From assembly GCF_963678635.1 (NCBI RefSeq), contig NW_026970960.1:64501-128500 (forward strand): a stretch of 64,000 bases of DNA, written 5' to 3'. The notes under the pieces were generated by a model, which saw only the letters and a program-made list of their open reading frames with translations, was not told the origin of the DNA and ran no database searches. Both the position numbers and the translations under genes were made by a program. Shown here one piece after another: positions 11,650 to 23,374 of the stretch. Each line of letters begins with the position of its first letter. The first letter of the stretch is position 1. The stretch is from Symsagittifera roscoffensis. Lineage: Eukaryota; Xenacoelomorpha; Acoela; Convolutidae.

Positions 11650-11717
11650 AGCCTTCCCGGTTGCAGAGAAATCGAACTTAACGTGTTTGATTTGGTGGAT
11701 TCATCAATCCGGAGGGG
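11650..11717 (+). other. Structured RNA module M4
   Basis: Begins GCCTTCCCGG and ends CCGGAGGGGT. The inner stem is AAATC with GATTT plus AAC with GTT, followed by a GGATT/AATCC hairpin as in M1. The R2 counterpart is at about 56820-56893. Confidence 0.55.
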
Positions 11718-12228
11718 TCCAGGTAGCATAGTTTTTCGCAAATTTTTTCTACTAAGGCGTTTTAGATCGGGTCTTTTGCATTGAACTAGAAGATTATAGG
11801 CCTTCTGAGCTCGGATCAATAATTTTTAGGTCGAAAAGAACAGAATTGCGGAAAAAGTTAGGCGGAACCTATAAGAGAGAAACTTTTTGACTTTAGAAAA
11901 AAGATGTTTTGATTAATAACTTTGGAACTACTGAACAGATCCAGTTGATCTTGGTACCAATAGATCAGAAGTTAGCTGAGCTTACTGACAGGGACAAAAG
12001 TTTTTCGCAAAAGTAAGCGTGAAAATTTTTTGAGATTGGTTTTAGCGAATTCCTCAATTTGGAAGGGTACACCCTTCACGTTTTATAAATTTTGTTCAGG
12101 AAAGCCCTTATACCCCTACCAAAAGGTATTAGCAGTTGAATAAAGTAACTTTAGGCTGTTCTAGACGAAAAGGGAAGGCTAAAGGCACAGCAAGACCTTA
12201 GCAGAGCCGAAATTAGGCAAGTGATAAG

Positions 12229-12286
12229 ACCCTTCACCGTTAGTGTGAATTGTCAATTAAGAGGCTTAACTTCAATCCGGAGGGGT
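12229..12286 (+). other. Structured RNA module M5
   Basis: Outer ACCCTTC with GAGGGGT and apical TTAAG/CTTAA with an AGG loop. In R2 (56251-56308) the closing strand reads GAAGGGT, which still pairs; a G-U pair becomes A-U. Confidence 0.6.
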
Positions 12287-12610
12287 CTATGAAAGGATCA
12301 TATACCCTTCCCAGTTCATTCAAACAGCATAATAGCATCGCAGAACGTATCCGGAGGGGTATAGGTTGAAAGAAGGAAGTCTCCGAAAAGCTACTTTTAC
12401 AAAACCGGAGGGCTCCCAATCCGGAGGGGTCAAAAGATTTTTTACAAAACCGGAGGGGTCCGTTCCGGAGGGGTCTTATAGTTGCTAATTCGAAGGGGTC
12501 TAAATCCGGAGGGGTCTTATATTAACTAAATCAGAGGGGTCCCAATCCGGAGGGCTATAGATTTTGTTAGTCCGGAAGGGTCCTATTTGTGCCAATTCGG
12601 AGGTGTATTA
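12265..12610 (+). repeat. Cluster of TCCGGAGGGGT motifs
   Basis: About ten copies or near-copies of TCCGGAGGGGT (variants ACCGGAGGGG, TCCGGAAGGG, TTCGAAGGGG) at irregular 15-80-bp spacing, mostly without the upstream CCCTTC partner seen in the modules. R2 has a matching cluster at 55855-56190 on the minus strand. Confidence 0.75.
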
Positions 12611-13464
12611 TTTTATTAAAGGACTTAGGTGGGCGAAAGAAAGACTAGAGTGAGAGGTATTAGGTTATTAACACACAGGCTAGGTATCAGTGACTGCACT
12701 GGTAACTTGCCTTTCAATAAGAACCAGACCAAAACAAAACAGGTCCGAACTCGGATATTCGCGACACTAAGTCTAAGCTAAAAAGATCGTAATTCATTGG
12801 TGTGGATTGAAACCCAATACGTTTTTGTGAAAAGTGACTACCCTAAGGATTTTAGTAGGTCTAGCTCGGGCAGTCCGAAGGCAGATAGGTAACACAGTAC
12901 TCGGTGGGTGCAATAGACGCCCACTTGAGAAAATTACTGCCTTCAAAGTTTTGTCTGTTTGGTGCAGCACCAAGCAGGGAGAGTTTTTTCTTTAAAAGAC
13001 AAGTTCGACTATTGTACTGCGACTGACTAAAAGTACAATACACATACGTTTTTTATATAGAGATATTCATATTCTGTCATTATATATTTTTTTTGTTTTT
13101 GATTTTAAATCAACATAAACTGTGCTTGATTGGGTAGTGAGTACACTATCTTTTAAATTAACTGATAACATCATATTGTGCTAGTTTTCAAATCTTACGA
13201 CCCATAATCGGTTAGTGTGAATAAAATTGTATACAAACTGTACTCTGATAACATACAGGTATTCGTGGTCACTATTTAATAGAATCTTTTGAAATTTATT
13301 GCTTGTGTCATTATTATTGTTAATAAAACTATAAGGTCACTAGCAATCGAGTTAAGTGTATAGGCATTAAGAAGTGACAAATAGAGAATGAGTCTAGACA
13401 AGTCAAGGATACCAAAACGTGGTATTAGCTCTAGGAAATTCATACCTGAAAAGAAAGAAAAACG

Positions 13465-16300
13465 ATGACCGATCCTTTTGTGGATTGGATCAAGCGATCC
13501 CGGTCCGACAAAGGGGAGACGGTTTCAGGCAGAATGGTTGAAACGAGAAGTCAGAAGACCTCAGAAGAGCGTAAAGAACTGTTAGAAGTGGAGGTCAATA
13601 CGGACCAGGCCATGAATGACAATCAGGAAGTACATGGACTGGAAGGGAGAGGCAGGAGGCTGGCGAGTGAATCTACTCCGTTAGAACAAGGCCATGGTTT
13701 TGCCACTTCCACCGGGACATTGGATCGAGAGGAGATGTCGGAACTGTCCGACATTTCAACTGAAATAGTGGCAACTAGAAGATCTCCAACAGACAACACT
13801 ATGATGGCAGGCGGGGCTGAGAAACAAACAACGTCCTCATCGTTCTCAGAAAGAATGAGGAACACCTTAGGAAACATCTTTCCATTCACCATGGGAGTGG
13901 GCACAGGAAATGAAGGTGAATCCCAGGAGGAAGAAGAGGATGAAGACGAGCAAGTGGATTTTGGATCTCAAGTCAGCCTCAATAGTTCGACCCAGGAGAA
14001 TGAGGCATACGTCGAGAGAGAGACTGGAACCATGGACAAATTTGGTGTGGTGAGAACGATAAGCAAAGAGGTAAACACACCGGGCCAGTCGAGAGGCTTC
14101 GCGATAATGACAAATTCAGAGCCGCAAACTGGGGAGAGTAGAAACAGAGGGCTAGGCAACGCATTGGCGAATCCTGAGGTGGATAATGAAAAGACGTCGA
14201 AGCAGAGAGTCAAGGCCCGAATCTCGACCAGCACGAAGCTACCTGGGACCGTCAGGGTTACACCGCCACTAGTGACGCCACTCGTGGATAACGGGGCAGC
14301 ACTAGAAGAAGCCTTGAACAACATAGTGGACAGTCTAGGAGAACAAAATGAACAGATGTCCATAAGAATGAGTGAACTAGAAAGAGCAGTTCACATTGAA
14401 AGAGAAAGTCTGCAAGAAGAAATAAACCGCAATAGACAAGAAGTTGGCAGGAGCGAAAAACGCTTGAAAGAAAGAACAGACGAGCATATGGCGAAGAACT
14501 TGTCGCGAATGACAAGAGAAGCGGAACAGCGAGAGTTACGCTTAAGAGACGACATGGAGAAGTTAAGAGTGCAGCAAGAACATTCTCTTGGGACTCTTGA
14601 CACAAAGATAGACGCGATGATGAGGAGGCGAACTCAGGCTATCATGGATAGGTTGGACGGGCTACTAAGCAGCAAGAGTGGACCAAAAGAAGGAGAACCG
14701 AACTCGGGAGGTCCCAGCAGGGAGCCGAGGGTGAACTTCAATGAACATCAAAAGAGGAAGACGTATGGATCCACTAGAGGCAGGGGCAGTTCATCAGGCT
14801 ATGCCACAAGGGGCAATGGAACATGGGGCCCGAATAGTAGAACAAGTTCAACGGGGAACAGACAGACCTCTAACGAACGACCAACGCAAGGCACACATGC
14901 GACTGGGAAAAGTGATTCCGGTAACAGGGGGCATGCAAGCCCGAGGAGGAGTCATGTGGGCCAAGGGGGAAACTCTTACGGCGATTCGGATTGCAGGAGT
15001 GCACCGAATACAGAGCCTTTGAGAAGGTGTGAGGACACTCAGGCGGGACACTCAAGGGATGCTACGGCAATGGCCACAGCCTTTGAACCCCTAAACAGGT
15101 CCTTGGAGACATTCCTTACAAGGCTATCCAGAACCAATGAACGCAGTGAGAAGTCCAGAAGAGTCTTTAAGAAACCAAGATGCTATAAAGATGAATCTGA
15201 TGGCTGTATTGATACCTGGATAGACAGGAATGCAGTGCGCTTACCAGTAACTTGGAAGGGACAGCCCTGAACTGTGTCATGGCGAAAAAGCAATATCAGC
15301 GTGACACAGCCGAGAAAATCTTCGAAATCTTGTTAAACCGTTTCGGATCGGGGGTGCAGGGACACCAAGCGATGATGCGCTTCGAGAAACGGAGGCAACG
15401 AGAAGATGAAACGATAGACAAGTTTCTCGATGATTTGGAAATGCTGAGAAGACGCAGCCAACCGGATGAGTCAAACCGAAGGATGAACCTGGCCGTAGCC
15501 TCAAAATTCATCGATGGTGTGAAGAATGATGAACTTCGAACGATGCTAGCAACGCATTACACACCACTATCAACCAATGCGCCAACACCGGAGGAGTTGA
15601 GGCTCAAGTCAAAAGAGTATCTTTTGTTGAAACCTCCTTCGAGATCTGGATACTACAAGAACAATTATGGCAATTTTAACAACGGACCAGCAAACCAAGG
15701 GAACAATTGGTACAAACCGAGGGATGATATGGACAAGAGACGCTCTTGTGCCAATTGCAGTTCAACGGACCATCATGTGCCAGCATGCCCAGCTTACAAA
15801 CAAGGCATGAAAGCAATAGGCTTTAGCCTCGAGGACGAAGATGCGTCAGAATTGGACCATGAGGATTTCATGAGAGGAGTAATTGCGAAATTCGGACCGA
15901 GGTGTTTCTTTTGCAACGTGGAAGGTCATTTTAAATCAGATTGTCCGCAATTCTGGGATGCAGTGGCAGCCATAAAGCATCCAAGACATGAAGAAGCTTT
16001 GTCAGGAGTGAAAGCCAGCAAGGCTCGACTTTTGAGTGAAGCAGAGGGACGCAGAAAAGAAAAACCTCAAGAGCTGGCGGCAAAGAAAATGCAAGCGGTA
16101 ACAGAGGAGACACGTGAGCCGGAATCAGCAACTGCGGCTGATGACTTCAAGATCGACTTCAGCCGCGAGGGATGCTCTAAATAGAGTGCAGCAGGAACTG
16201 GTGACGAAAGAGATCGAACAAAAAGTGAAACTTGAACTGGAGAATGAGAAACTTCAGTAGCAACTGAATACCTTCGAAGCGACGGAGTTCGAAGAAACTA
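13465..16300 (+). mobile_element. R1 gag region
   Basis: Opens with MTDPFVDWIKRSRSDKGE. An acidic, serine-rich N-terminal half includes ESQEEEEDEDEQ near residue 150. A long coiled coil follows (about 14300-14620), then a basic Gly/Arg/Ser-rich stretch, a retrotransposon-gag capsid-like segment (about 15290-15640) and two zinc knuckles of the CX2CX4HX4C type (CANCSSTDHHVPAC and CFFCNVEGHFKSDC). Gag would package the element RNA into particles in the cytoplasm. The N-terminal extension before the capsid-like segment is long for the family. The copy has a small number of breaks. R2 carries the same parts at 52148-54994. Confidence 0.85.
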
Positions 16301-19099
16301 AAGCACCAAGCAGTTTGAGCATGAAACTTAATGTGATCTCCGGTCAGAGGTTCGGCATGGTGCCGCAAGGAAGCAAGATACAGTCGATAATCTCAGTGGC
16401 TGGACATCAGGTGATCAGAAATCTGAGTGAACCATCCGAGTTCACTTTGATGCATTTGGACACATATGCAGATTATCTGAGGCAGGTGGAGCCACGCACC
16501 GAGTCGAGAGCTGTGCGGGCACTACTAACGACGGGTGGCGCTTGCATGAAGAAACTTCATGGACGCCACCTAGAGGTCTATGGGCCGTATCAAGTGATGT
16601 TGAACGTGGATAGAATCAGTATCTACACCAGGACTTATGTAACAACAGATGATGACCAAATGGGGCAGATCTATTTGGGTGAGTAGGAGCTCAAAGTCCG
16701 CAGGATAGGCCATGACGCCATGATGGAACAAGACGCAGTACACATTGGGTATGAAGCAGATGTAACCGCACATCTGCTCGACACCAACGGAACAAAACTC
16801 GGAGTCACAGGGCTTCTGGACACAGGAGCGGTAGTGAGTGTGATGCCGATAAAAACTTGGGAAAGAATGGGCTTCACGCGGGAAGATCTAATTCCAACGA
16901 ATCTCCGACTGGCCGCCGCCAATCGAAGAGCTATTTACGTAGCCGGAAGAACACCAATAACGGTCCTCCACATGGGAGGAAGCGATCTTTGGATGAGCTT
17001 CCTGGTGGTAGAGAATCTGGACGACGCCGACCAATTCATCTTGGGCCGGGATTTTGTCAGGAATTTTGACGTGATGATTGACTTGAACAACGGTCTGATA
17101 CGGATTAGAAACCCGGACCGAAAGTATGTTAAGAGACCAATTAATAGGATAATAACAGACGAAAACAAGGTACCAAATTTTTTGGATAGAAAAGTAAAAT
17201 TACAACCAGGACAAGCTGTGGTAGCAATTTTTAGAATGAAGAATTTGAATTCGTTAAAGAATAGTAAACAGGTTTGCTTAGTACCGAATCCAAATAGTCA
17301 GAGTTCGGTGATTTTAGGCCGGAGCTTCTCGGTAACGCGAAACGGACTGTGTGTCAGTGTGTTGTTGAACACACTGGACACCACGGTTTCAATCCAGCGT
17401 GGAAAGAAGCTTGGTTACGCTTTGCCGATGAGGACCGACTATGGGGAGACACAAAACTTGAAGAAATATAGTGTGAAAGACTGTCCTTATAATGCCAATA
17501 AATATAAAATTTTAAAGAGGATTAATGAATTAAAATCTATTCATAAATTGATTTCAATGAAATCCGAGACGGAGGACGGCTTATCAAGCTGCTCGAATTT
17601 TCCGGAACGCCCCTCGTCATATGAACTAAAATCTGACAAACCGGTTTTGCCAGAGATAGAACATTTAAAAGGGAAAATAGGTGAGGGAGATTTCGAAAAA
17701 TTGCGGGACCTCCTAAATTGGAACGCAGATGTATTTTCAAAACATAAGGCGGATATCGGTTGCTGTAATTTCGTCGAACACGAAATCGAACTAGAAGAGG
17801 GCGCCGTTCCCCATAGGGAAGGCGCAAGGCGAATGACGCCACACAAATCGGAAGCGTGCCGAGCGGAAATAGAAATGTTGCTTGAATACGACATGATAGA
17901 ACCCTCGAAATCGCCATGGGCTTGCGGTGTAGTAATGGCGAAAAAGAAAGGGGGCAGCTTAGATTTTGTTGCGACTTTCGTTACTTCGCGGTAACGATAA
18001 AAGATGCGTACCCGATACCGCGAATAGACGAGAGCCTATCTAAGCTTGGTGATGCCAAGTTCTTCACCACATTGGACTTAGGTTCTGCCTCCTGGCAGGT
18101 CCCTCTGCGGAAGAAGGACAGAGAGAAAACCGGATTCGCGTGCGAATTGGGATTGTACCAGTGGAAGAGGATGCCCTTCGGCTTGTGCAATGCAACGGCC
18201 ACTTTTCAAAGACTGATGGCTCAGGCTTTGACGAGAGTGACCAAGAAGTACGGGAATCTCGTGATGTGTTACGTGGAAGACGTAGTCATAGCGACACCGA
18301 CCCTGGAAGACCACATTGATGGGCTTGATGAGGTCTTTGGATGCATGAAAAGAGCAGGATTGAAGTGCAAACCATCGAAATGTGAAATCCTTAGGGATTC
18401 GATAAAGTACCTGGGAAGAATGGTGGATAGGCATGGTGTGAGGCAGGACCCGGAAGCAGTGGAAGCAGTGTTGACATGGAAAGCTCCGAGAACGGACACA
18501 CAGCTAATGAGCTTCCTAGGGTTTGCCAATTACTACCGGGAATTCATAAAAGGATATGCGGACAAGGTGTACCCGATGCAGAAGCTGATGCGCAACAAAG
18601 GGAAAAAGTTCGAATGGAACGATGAGGCACAAGTTGCTTTCGAGAACATAAAACGGGAACTGTGCGAAGCGCCAGTGCTCGGCATGCCTACAGAAAAGGG
18701 CATGTATGTTCTTGACACAGACGTATCGGTAGTAGCCATCTCGGGAATATTGCATCAAGAGCAAGAGTGGAACGTAAGAACGGTTCTCCGTCCCATTGCA
18801 TACGGCAGCAAGGTCTTGAGTGACACGGATATGAAGTATGGCGCACCAAAAGCAGAAATGTTTGCAGTAGTCACTTTCGTGGAAAAGTACCGTGCATACT
18901 TAGGGAGCGCTCCCTTCAAGTTACGCGTGGACAACAGAGCGTTATCCTGGTTGAAGACCTACTCGATGGATCAGAGTTATATTGGTAGATGGAGAGTAAG
19001 ATTGGATGGCTACCATATGATAATCGAACATAGGATGCGTGATAAACACCAGAATGCTGACAGCCTCAGCAAGAAAACTGAGTTCTATGAAAGATTGGA

Positions 19100-20560
19100 G
19101 CAGAAGCAGGCCAATCAGGCGGAAATAAAGGAGGGATTCTCGTTTCTGGACAAAGAAACTTATGAAGCGCTTCCCTTAACGAGATGGTTGGATAAGTCTG
19201 GACATCCAATTCCAGGGCATCCTGAGTCACCTGTAGAGAAAGCAGCCGAGATAAAGATCCTATCTAAGGAGGACCCGGCCCCCTTGGATCTGTTGCTGCG
19301 CTCGAATCTCGTCCAGCAAGAACTCTCTCGCATGAACATAAACAGCCTCTCATTATTGGATAGGACGGTGCAGGTCACACCGCAAGTGATGCGGATGCTG
19401 AGTGGATTGCTAGAGAGAGAAGTGACCAGAGATGACCCCGAGTGGACAGCAGCGGTGGCATCGCTAACAGTCAGTGAGAAGGTGAAGATCATGCCGTCAC
19501 GACAGCACGAAGAGAACGAGAGGGATTGTAGGACAATAGTTCAGCAACTAGTATCCTCAATACCCCATGAGATTTTAACCAGTACTTCTTACGGACAGAA
19601 AGAACAGGGGAGCAGCAAGCGAAAGAAAACCGTCACCTTTGTAAACCAGGATAAGGAAGGTGAAACGGTAGAACAAAACCTGCTACAAGACTATTTGTCC
19701 GGGGAGACGAACGATGAGAAGAACCAGCGATCACAAGATCAACACCCGGGACAAGAGAATTTGTCCGGGGAGTCTGAGATAGACGAGAAAATTCCTGATG
19801 AGAAACAAGACCTAGAGAACAAGGTTTTGTCCAGGGAGTTCAGATGGATGCGAAGAAGGCACAGACATGATCTGGAGGAGCGTGCAGTCTCCAGCACATC
19901 CTCTTCGACGGATGACGATTCCCGAAACTCAGAAATGGACACCTATTCGGACAGGAACTCGAACTCGGGATCAGAACTGTCAGAACTGGCGATACACACA
20001 CTACTAGTGGAGACTCCGGCAAGGGACCTGGACAGAGAGGTGTACCAGGATCCTGACAGCGATCGCTACCTTATACCAAGCGAAAGAGTCTTTGACAACG
20101 CAGCGGATGACTTGGAGACAATATCGGTATCGAAGCGTTCGATAAGTCTGTTGCCGCAGAAAGAGGTAGTCAGGACTGATCTTCAGCCGTTTCAACAAGA
20201 AACAGAGCCGTTGGCGAAGATTTGGTGCGTTAAAATGGAAGAAGACACACACCAGCCTAATGAGCTGAATAGTCAGATGAGGGTCATGAAGACGAGATAC
20301 AGACTCTCGGATCTTCTCAGGGCGCAGAGAAATGATCGCATGACAAGCAACCTGAAAAGGTGGATCGAGAATGGTTCTTCGGATAAAGGGGACCTCGAGG
20401 AAGATAGTTATCGTATCCTGAGACAGTACTTCATGCAGAAGGAAGGGAGGTTATATTTGAACAAGGACGGGATCGTGGCTTGCAAAAGAAGAGAGGAAGA
20501 CAGAGTCCTATACAAGTATAACGCGATAGTGTTACCGCAACTCTATCAGACAGAACTACT
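19100..20560 (+). other. Long spacer between RNase H and integrase
   Basis: About 490 codons with no recognised fold. They are rich in acidic and polar residues and hold recurring LSGE/DEK motifs (YLSGETNDEK, NLSGESEIDEK). Most Ty3/gypsy pols have a far shorter connection. The Polinton boundaries fall in this stretch in R4-type copies. Confidence 0.7.
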
Positions 20561-22446
20561 ATTCAGGTCACATGATCAGATGGGCCATCAGGGGATCGAC
20601 AAAGTATATCAGAGGATCCTGAAGCGCTTTGAGTGGCCGGGGATGAAGAAGGCATGCGAGAAATGGGTAACAGCATGTCTGTCATGCCAACAGGTCAAGG
20701 ATCCAAGGAAGTTGCGATTTCCTTTACAATTGATCGAGTCGTCTAAATTCAACGAGGTGGTGCAGATAGATCACCAAAAGATATGCATGACAGACAATGG
20801 TTATAATCAAGTGCTGGTCATGATAGATCATTTTACGAAGTATGCAGAGGCCGTGCCCTGCATAACAGCCTCGGCGGAAGAGACATGTGACCACCTGATC
20901 AACACGTGGATAGCAAGACATGGTTGTCCGATGACGTTTCAATCGGATAATGGAACAGCTTTCGTAGGAGAGCTTACAAAAGAGCTCATGAGACGCTACA
21001 GGTCGCTCAAGCTCACTCCACGACATACCACCCTCAGACGAATGGCATAGTGGAAAGACAGAATAGGACGTTAGTGTCGATGCTGAGAGTATATTGTTCC
21101 AGGTACATGACCGATTGGGACAAATACCTTCCACAGGTGATGGGAGCATATAACAGCACGCAACACTCCACCACTGGAGTCAGTCCACACATGATGCTAA
21201 CTGGACATGAAAAGTCTTTACCCTTAACCTTCTTCTACCCAGAGTATGAGGGAAAGAAAACGTCCCCACAGGTCTACGTGAGGGATGTGATCAGACGCCA
21301 ACAGGAGTTGAACGATTTGTGTAGACGAAATACTCAGCAAGCACAGGCAAGGCAGAGGAAAAGATTCGACACGAAAGCAGCTGGTGCAAAGGCTTACTCG
21401 GTGGGAGACTACGTATGGGTATTCCAGAACGTTATACCACCGAAAGGGACGAAAAAACTCCTAAAAAAGTGGAGGGGACCCTTCATGATTACAGAGGTGC
21501 ACCAGGAGGGACGCTTTTATAGACTGAGTACTGGCCGAGCCGCCCACTACGAGAACATCAAGCCACACAATCCATCGACAGAATACTGGTGTATACCTGC
21601 GGACATGGAAGAAGGGGATTATCTAATGATGGATCCTGCTTGTGAGGTCAATGAAAAGGGCACCAGGGAGAAGAACGATGGTAACGAAGTCGTAGAGGAA
21701 GGTACGGATACACCGCTGGACCTGGATCCAAACGAGGAGATCGAAGCGGACGATGAAACCTTACCCTACGCAGAGGAAGATTGGCAGGATCCTGAACAGA
21801 GAGAAGTTCCCAAGAACTTGGAACCGGATCTTCCGTTCACGATACAGACTCGTCAGAAGGATGGGACGAGACCAAGAAAGAAATACAATCCTTACGGTGA
21901 CGACTTTGTAGTGGATAGGATAGATCTGAAGTGGAGGAAGTAGTGGGTCTAGAGGAAATAACTGTGTCAAAAGACATTGACATAGTCGATGATCACGACG
22001 ATGAGTGGGTTGGCGACTGGTCGAAACCCGAGGTAGAATTCGACGACGAGCAACAGCAGTCATACGAACAAGACTTGACGAACCTGCGTGTCTTAGAGTG
22101 GCTGAATGAAACGACCTCGGACCCTGAGGAGACCAGTGTCACGATTCAAGACGTAGATAGCGAAAGCATGAAATACATCAAGACCGAACGAGATGATCCT
22201 TCCCGGGCTGCCCAGGAAGGACGACTACTTATTCCGGCTTCTAACCTCGACTTGATACCCGGTATGCGATCGACGGGGACGTCGATGGATATTTTTGTCC
22301 GGGGAGTGGGGGTAGGATTACCCACACTGAAAACTTGATAATAAAAAAAATTAAGAATATCAAGAGAAACAGGAGACCTAGAAGCAGAAACAGGCGAAGA
22401 ACCTAAGAAACCTGACATAGGCAGGGTAGTTGAGTCATATTTTAAC

Positions 22447-22917
22447 TTGCCAAATGAATATTCAAGTAACATAATACTGACAGACAGTGATTTTATACTC
22501 ACAAATAGAACATGTGCGATAGCAATCACGGCAGACATGAGCTTTAGGACAGCGTTAGCGGCAGATTTTAAGAGAGAATACAAAAACGTGAAATTCCTTT
22601 GTAAGCAAAGACCAGGAATAGGGGGCGTAGCGGCCTTACCTCCGGCGGCGTCGCAGATACCGGGAAAATACCTATGCTTCTTGGTAACGAGAGCGACGGA
22701 GAGGCAGCACGTGGACCCAGAGAACCTAGTCTTGTCCTTGACGAGGCTGAGGGACATCCTCGTGGAAATGGACGTGAAGGAGCTCTCGCTTCCAGTGTAC
22801 GATCCAAACAGGGGAAGACTGCATCCTCGGGAATTATACGCGCTTGTACACGTGATATTCTCTGATACGAACATACAAGTATATCTACATAAGAAATATT
22901 ACTTAAGTAAAGGCTGA
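22447..22917 (+). other. OARD1-type macro-domain-like end of pol
   Basis: About 155 codons. The blocks follow the order of the OARD1 (C6orf130) macro family: TCAIAITADMSFRTALAADF (compare the SLAHC...GAGIAVxF block), GIGGVAAL (GEVAVL block), GKYLCFLVTRAT (RYIYYLITKK block), LTRLRDILVEMDVKELSLP (LEAM..GV..LSMPRIG block) and IFSDTNIQVYL (VFEATDIKITVY block). Macro domains of this kind bind or hydrolyse ADP-ribose adducts. The loop after LSLP differs from the animal enzyme in both R1 and R4, so catalysis should not be assumed. The comparison is from memory of the family, not from a search. Confidence 0.7.
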
Positions 22918-22970
22918 GTGATGTGCGAGAGGGTGTTAGGCCAAAGACTAAGTTGTATGTAATGTGTGTT

Positions 22971-23053
22971 ATGTTATGTTATGTTATGTTATGTTATGTT
23001 ATGTTATGTTATGTTATGTTATGTTATGTTATGTTATGTTATGTTATGTTATG
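22971..23053 (+). repeat. (ATGTT)16 microsatellite
   Basis: Sixteen perfect pentanucleotide units in the pol to accessory-region spacer (22918-23374). R4 has only a few degenerate units at the matching place, so the expansion is copy-specific. The rest of the spacer is AT-rich with no gene. Confidence 0.95.
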
Positions 23054-23374
23054 TGTTAAGTTATTAAGATCATGGGTAAGTAGGGGTTAGTGACCATGAA
23101 CAACTGAATGACGATCTTAGGAATAGATCCAAAGTTTGGACTGTCCAATATTAGGTCGAATTCCAAAATTTTAGAGACCAATTGATTTTAATAAATTTTA
23201 AGATAAATATCTTTTTATCTGAACTGTTTTTAAGCAAATTTTAACGATATTTGTTAAGGTGAAACTGACAAGTGTAATATTTGTGACTTCTTTTCTAGAT
23301 CCTGATTGATCATTTAATTGCTCACTTGAGTCAAAATCTTGGAATCAAAACCGAATCAAACGTGAAAGAATAGA

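Larger units (their letters stand above)
10402..13464 (+). other. R1 untranslated leader
   Basis: About 3 kb between LTR and gag without a convincing gene. It holds modules M2-M5, a cluster of TCCGGAGGGGT motifs (12265-12610) and AT-rich stretches near the gag end (13040-13400). R2 carries the same leader on the minus strand (54995-58103). Leaders this long are uncommon in Ty3/gypsy elements and suggest RNA-level control, which is an inference. Confidence 0.75.
16301..22917 (+). mobile_element. R1 pol region (protease, RT, RNase H, integrase, macro-like end)
   Basis: Parts in order: aspartic protease around LLDTGAVVSVMP (near 16815); reverse transcriptase (about 17850-18560; KDAYPIPRIDE, LDLGSA, FGLCNATATFQRLM, then the YxDD-box region); RNase H (about 18690-19080); a spacer of about 490 codons; integrase zinc region (HDQMGHQGID...CLSCQQVKD, about 20570-20700); integrase core (about 20750-21050); then a long C-terminal tail with a macro-like domain. 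The order RT-RNase H-IN defines Ty3/gypsy. Pol copies the RNA and inserts the DNA. A few breaks are present. Confidence 0.9.

Noticed and set aside
12265-12610. CRISPR-like array
   Set aside because: Repeats are about 11 bp, irregularly spaced and inside a eukaryotic retroelement leader.
13600-15100. Many antisense frames opposite gag
   Set aside because: Shadows of a high-complexity coding strand; the sense frame has the coiled coil and knuckles.
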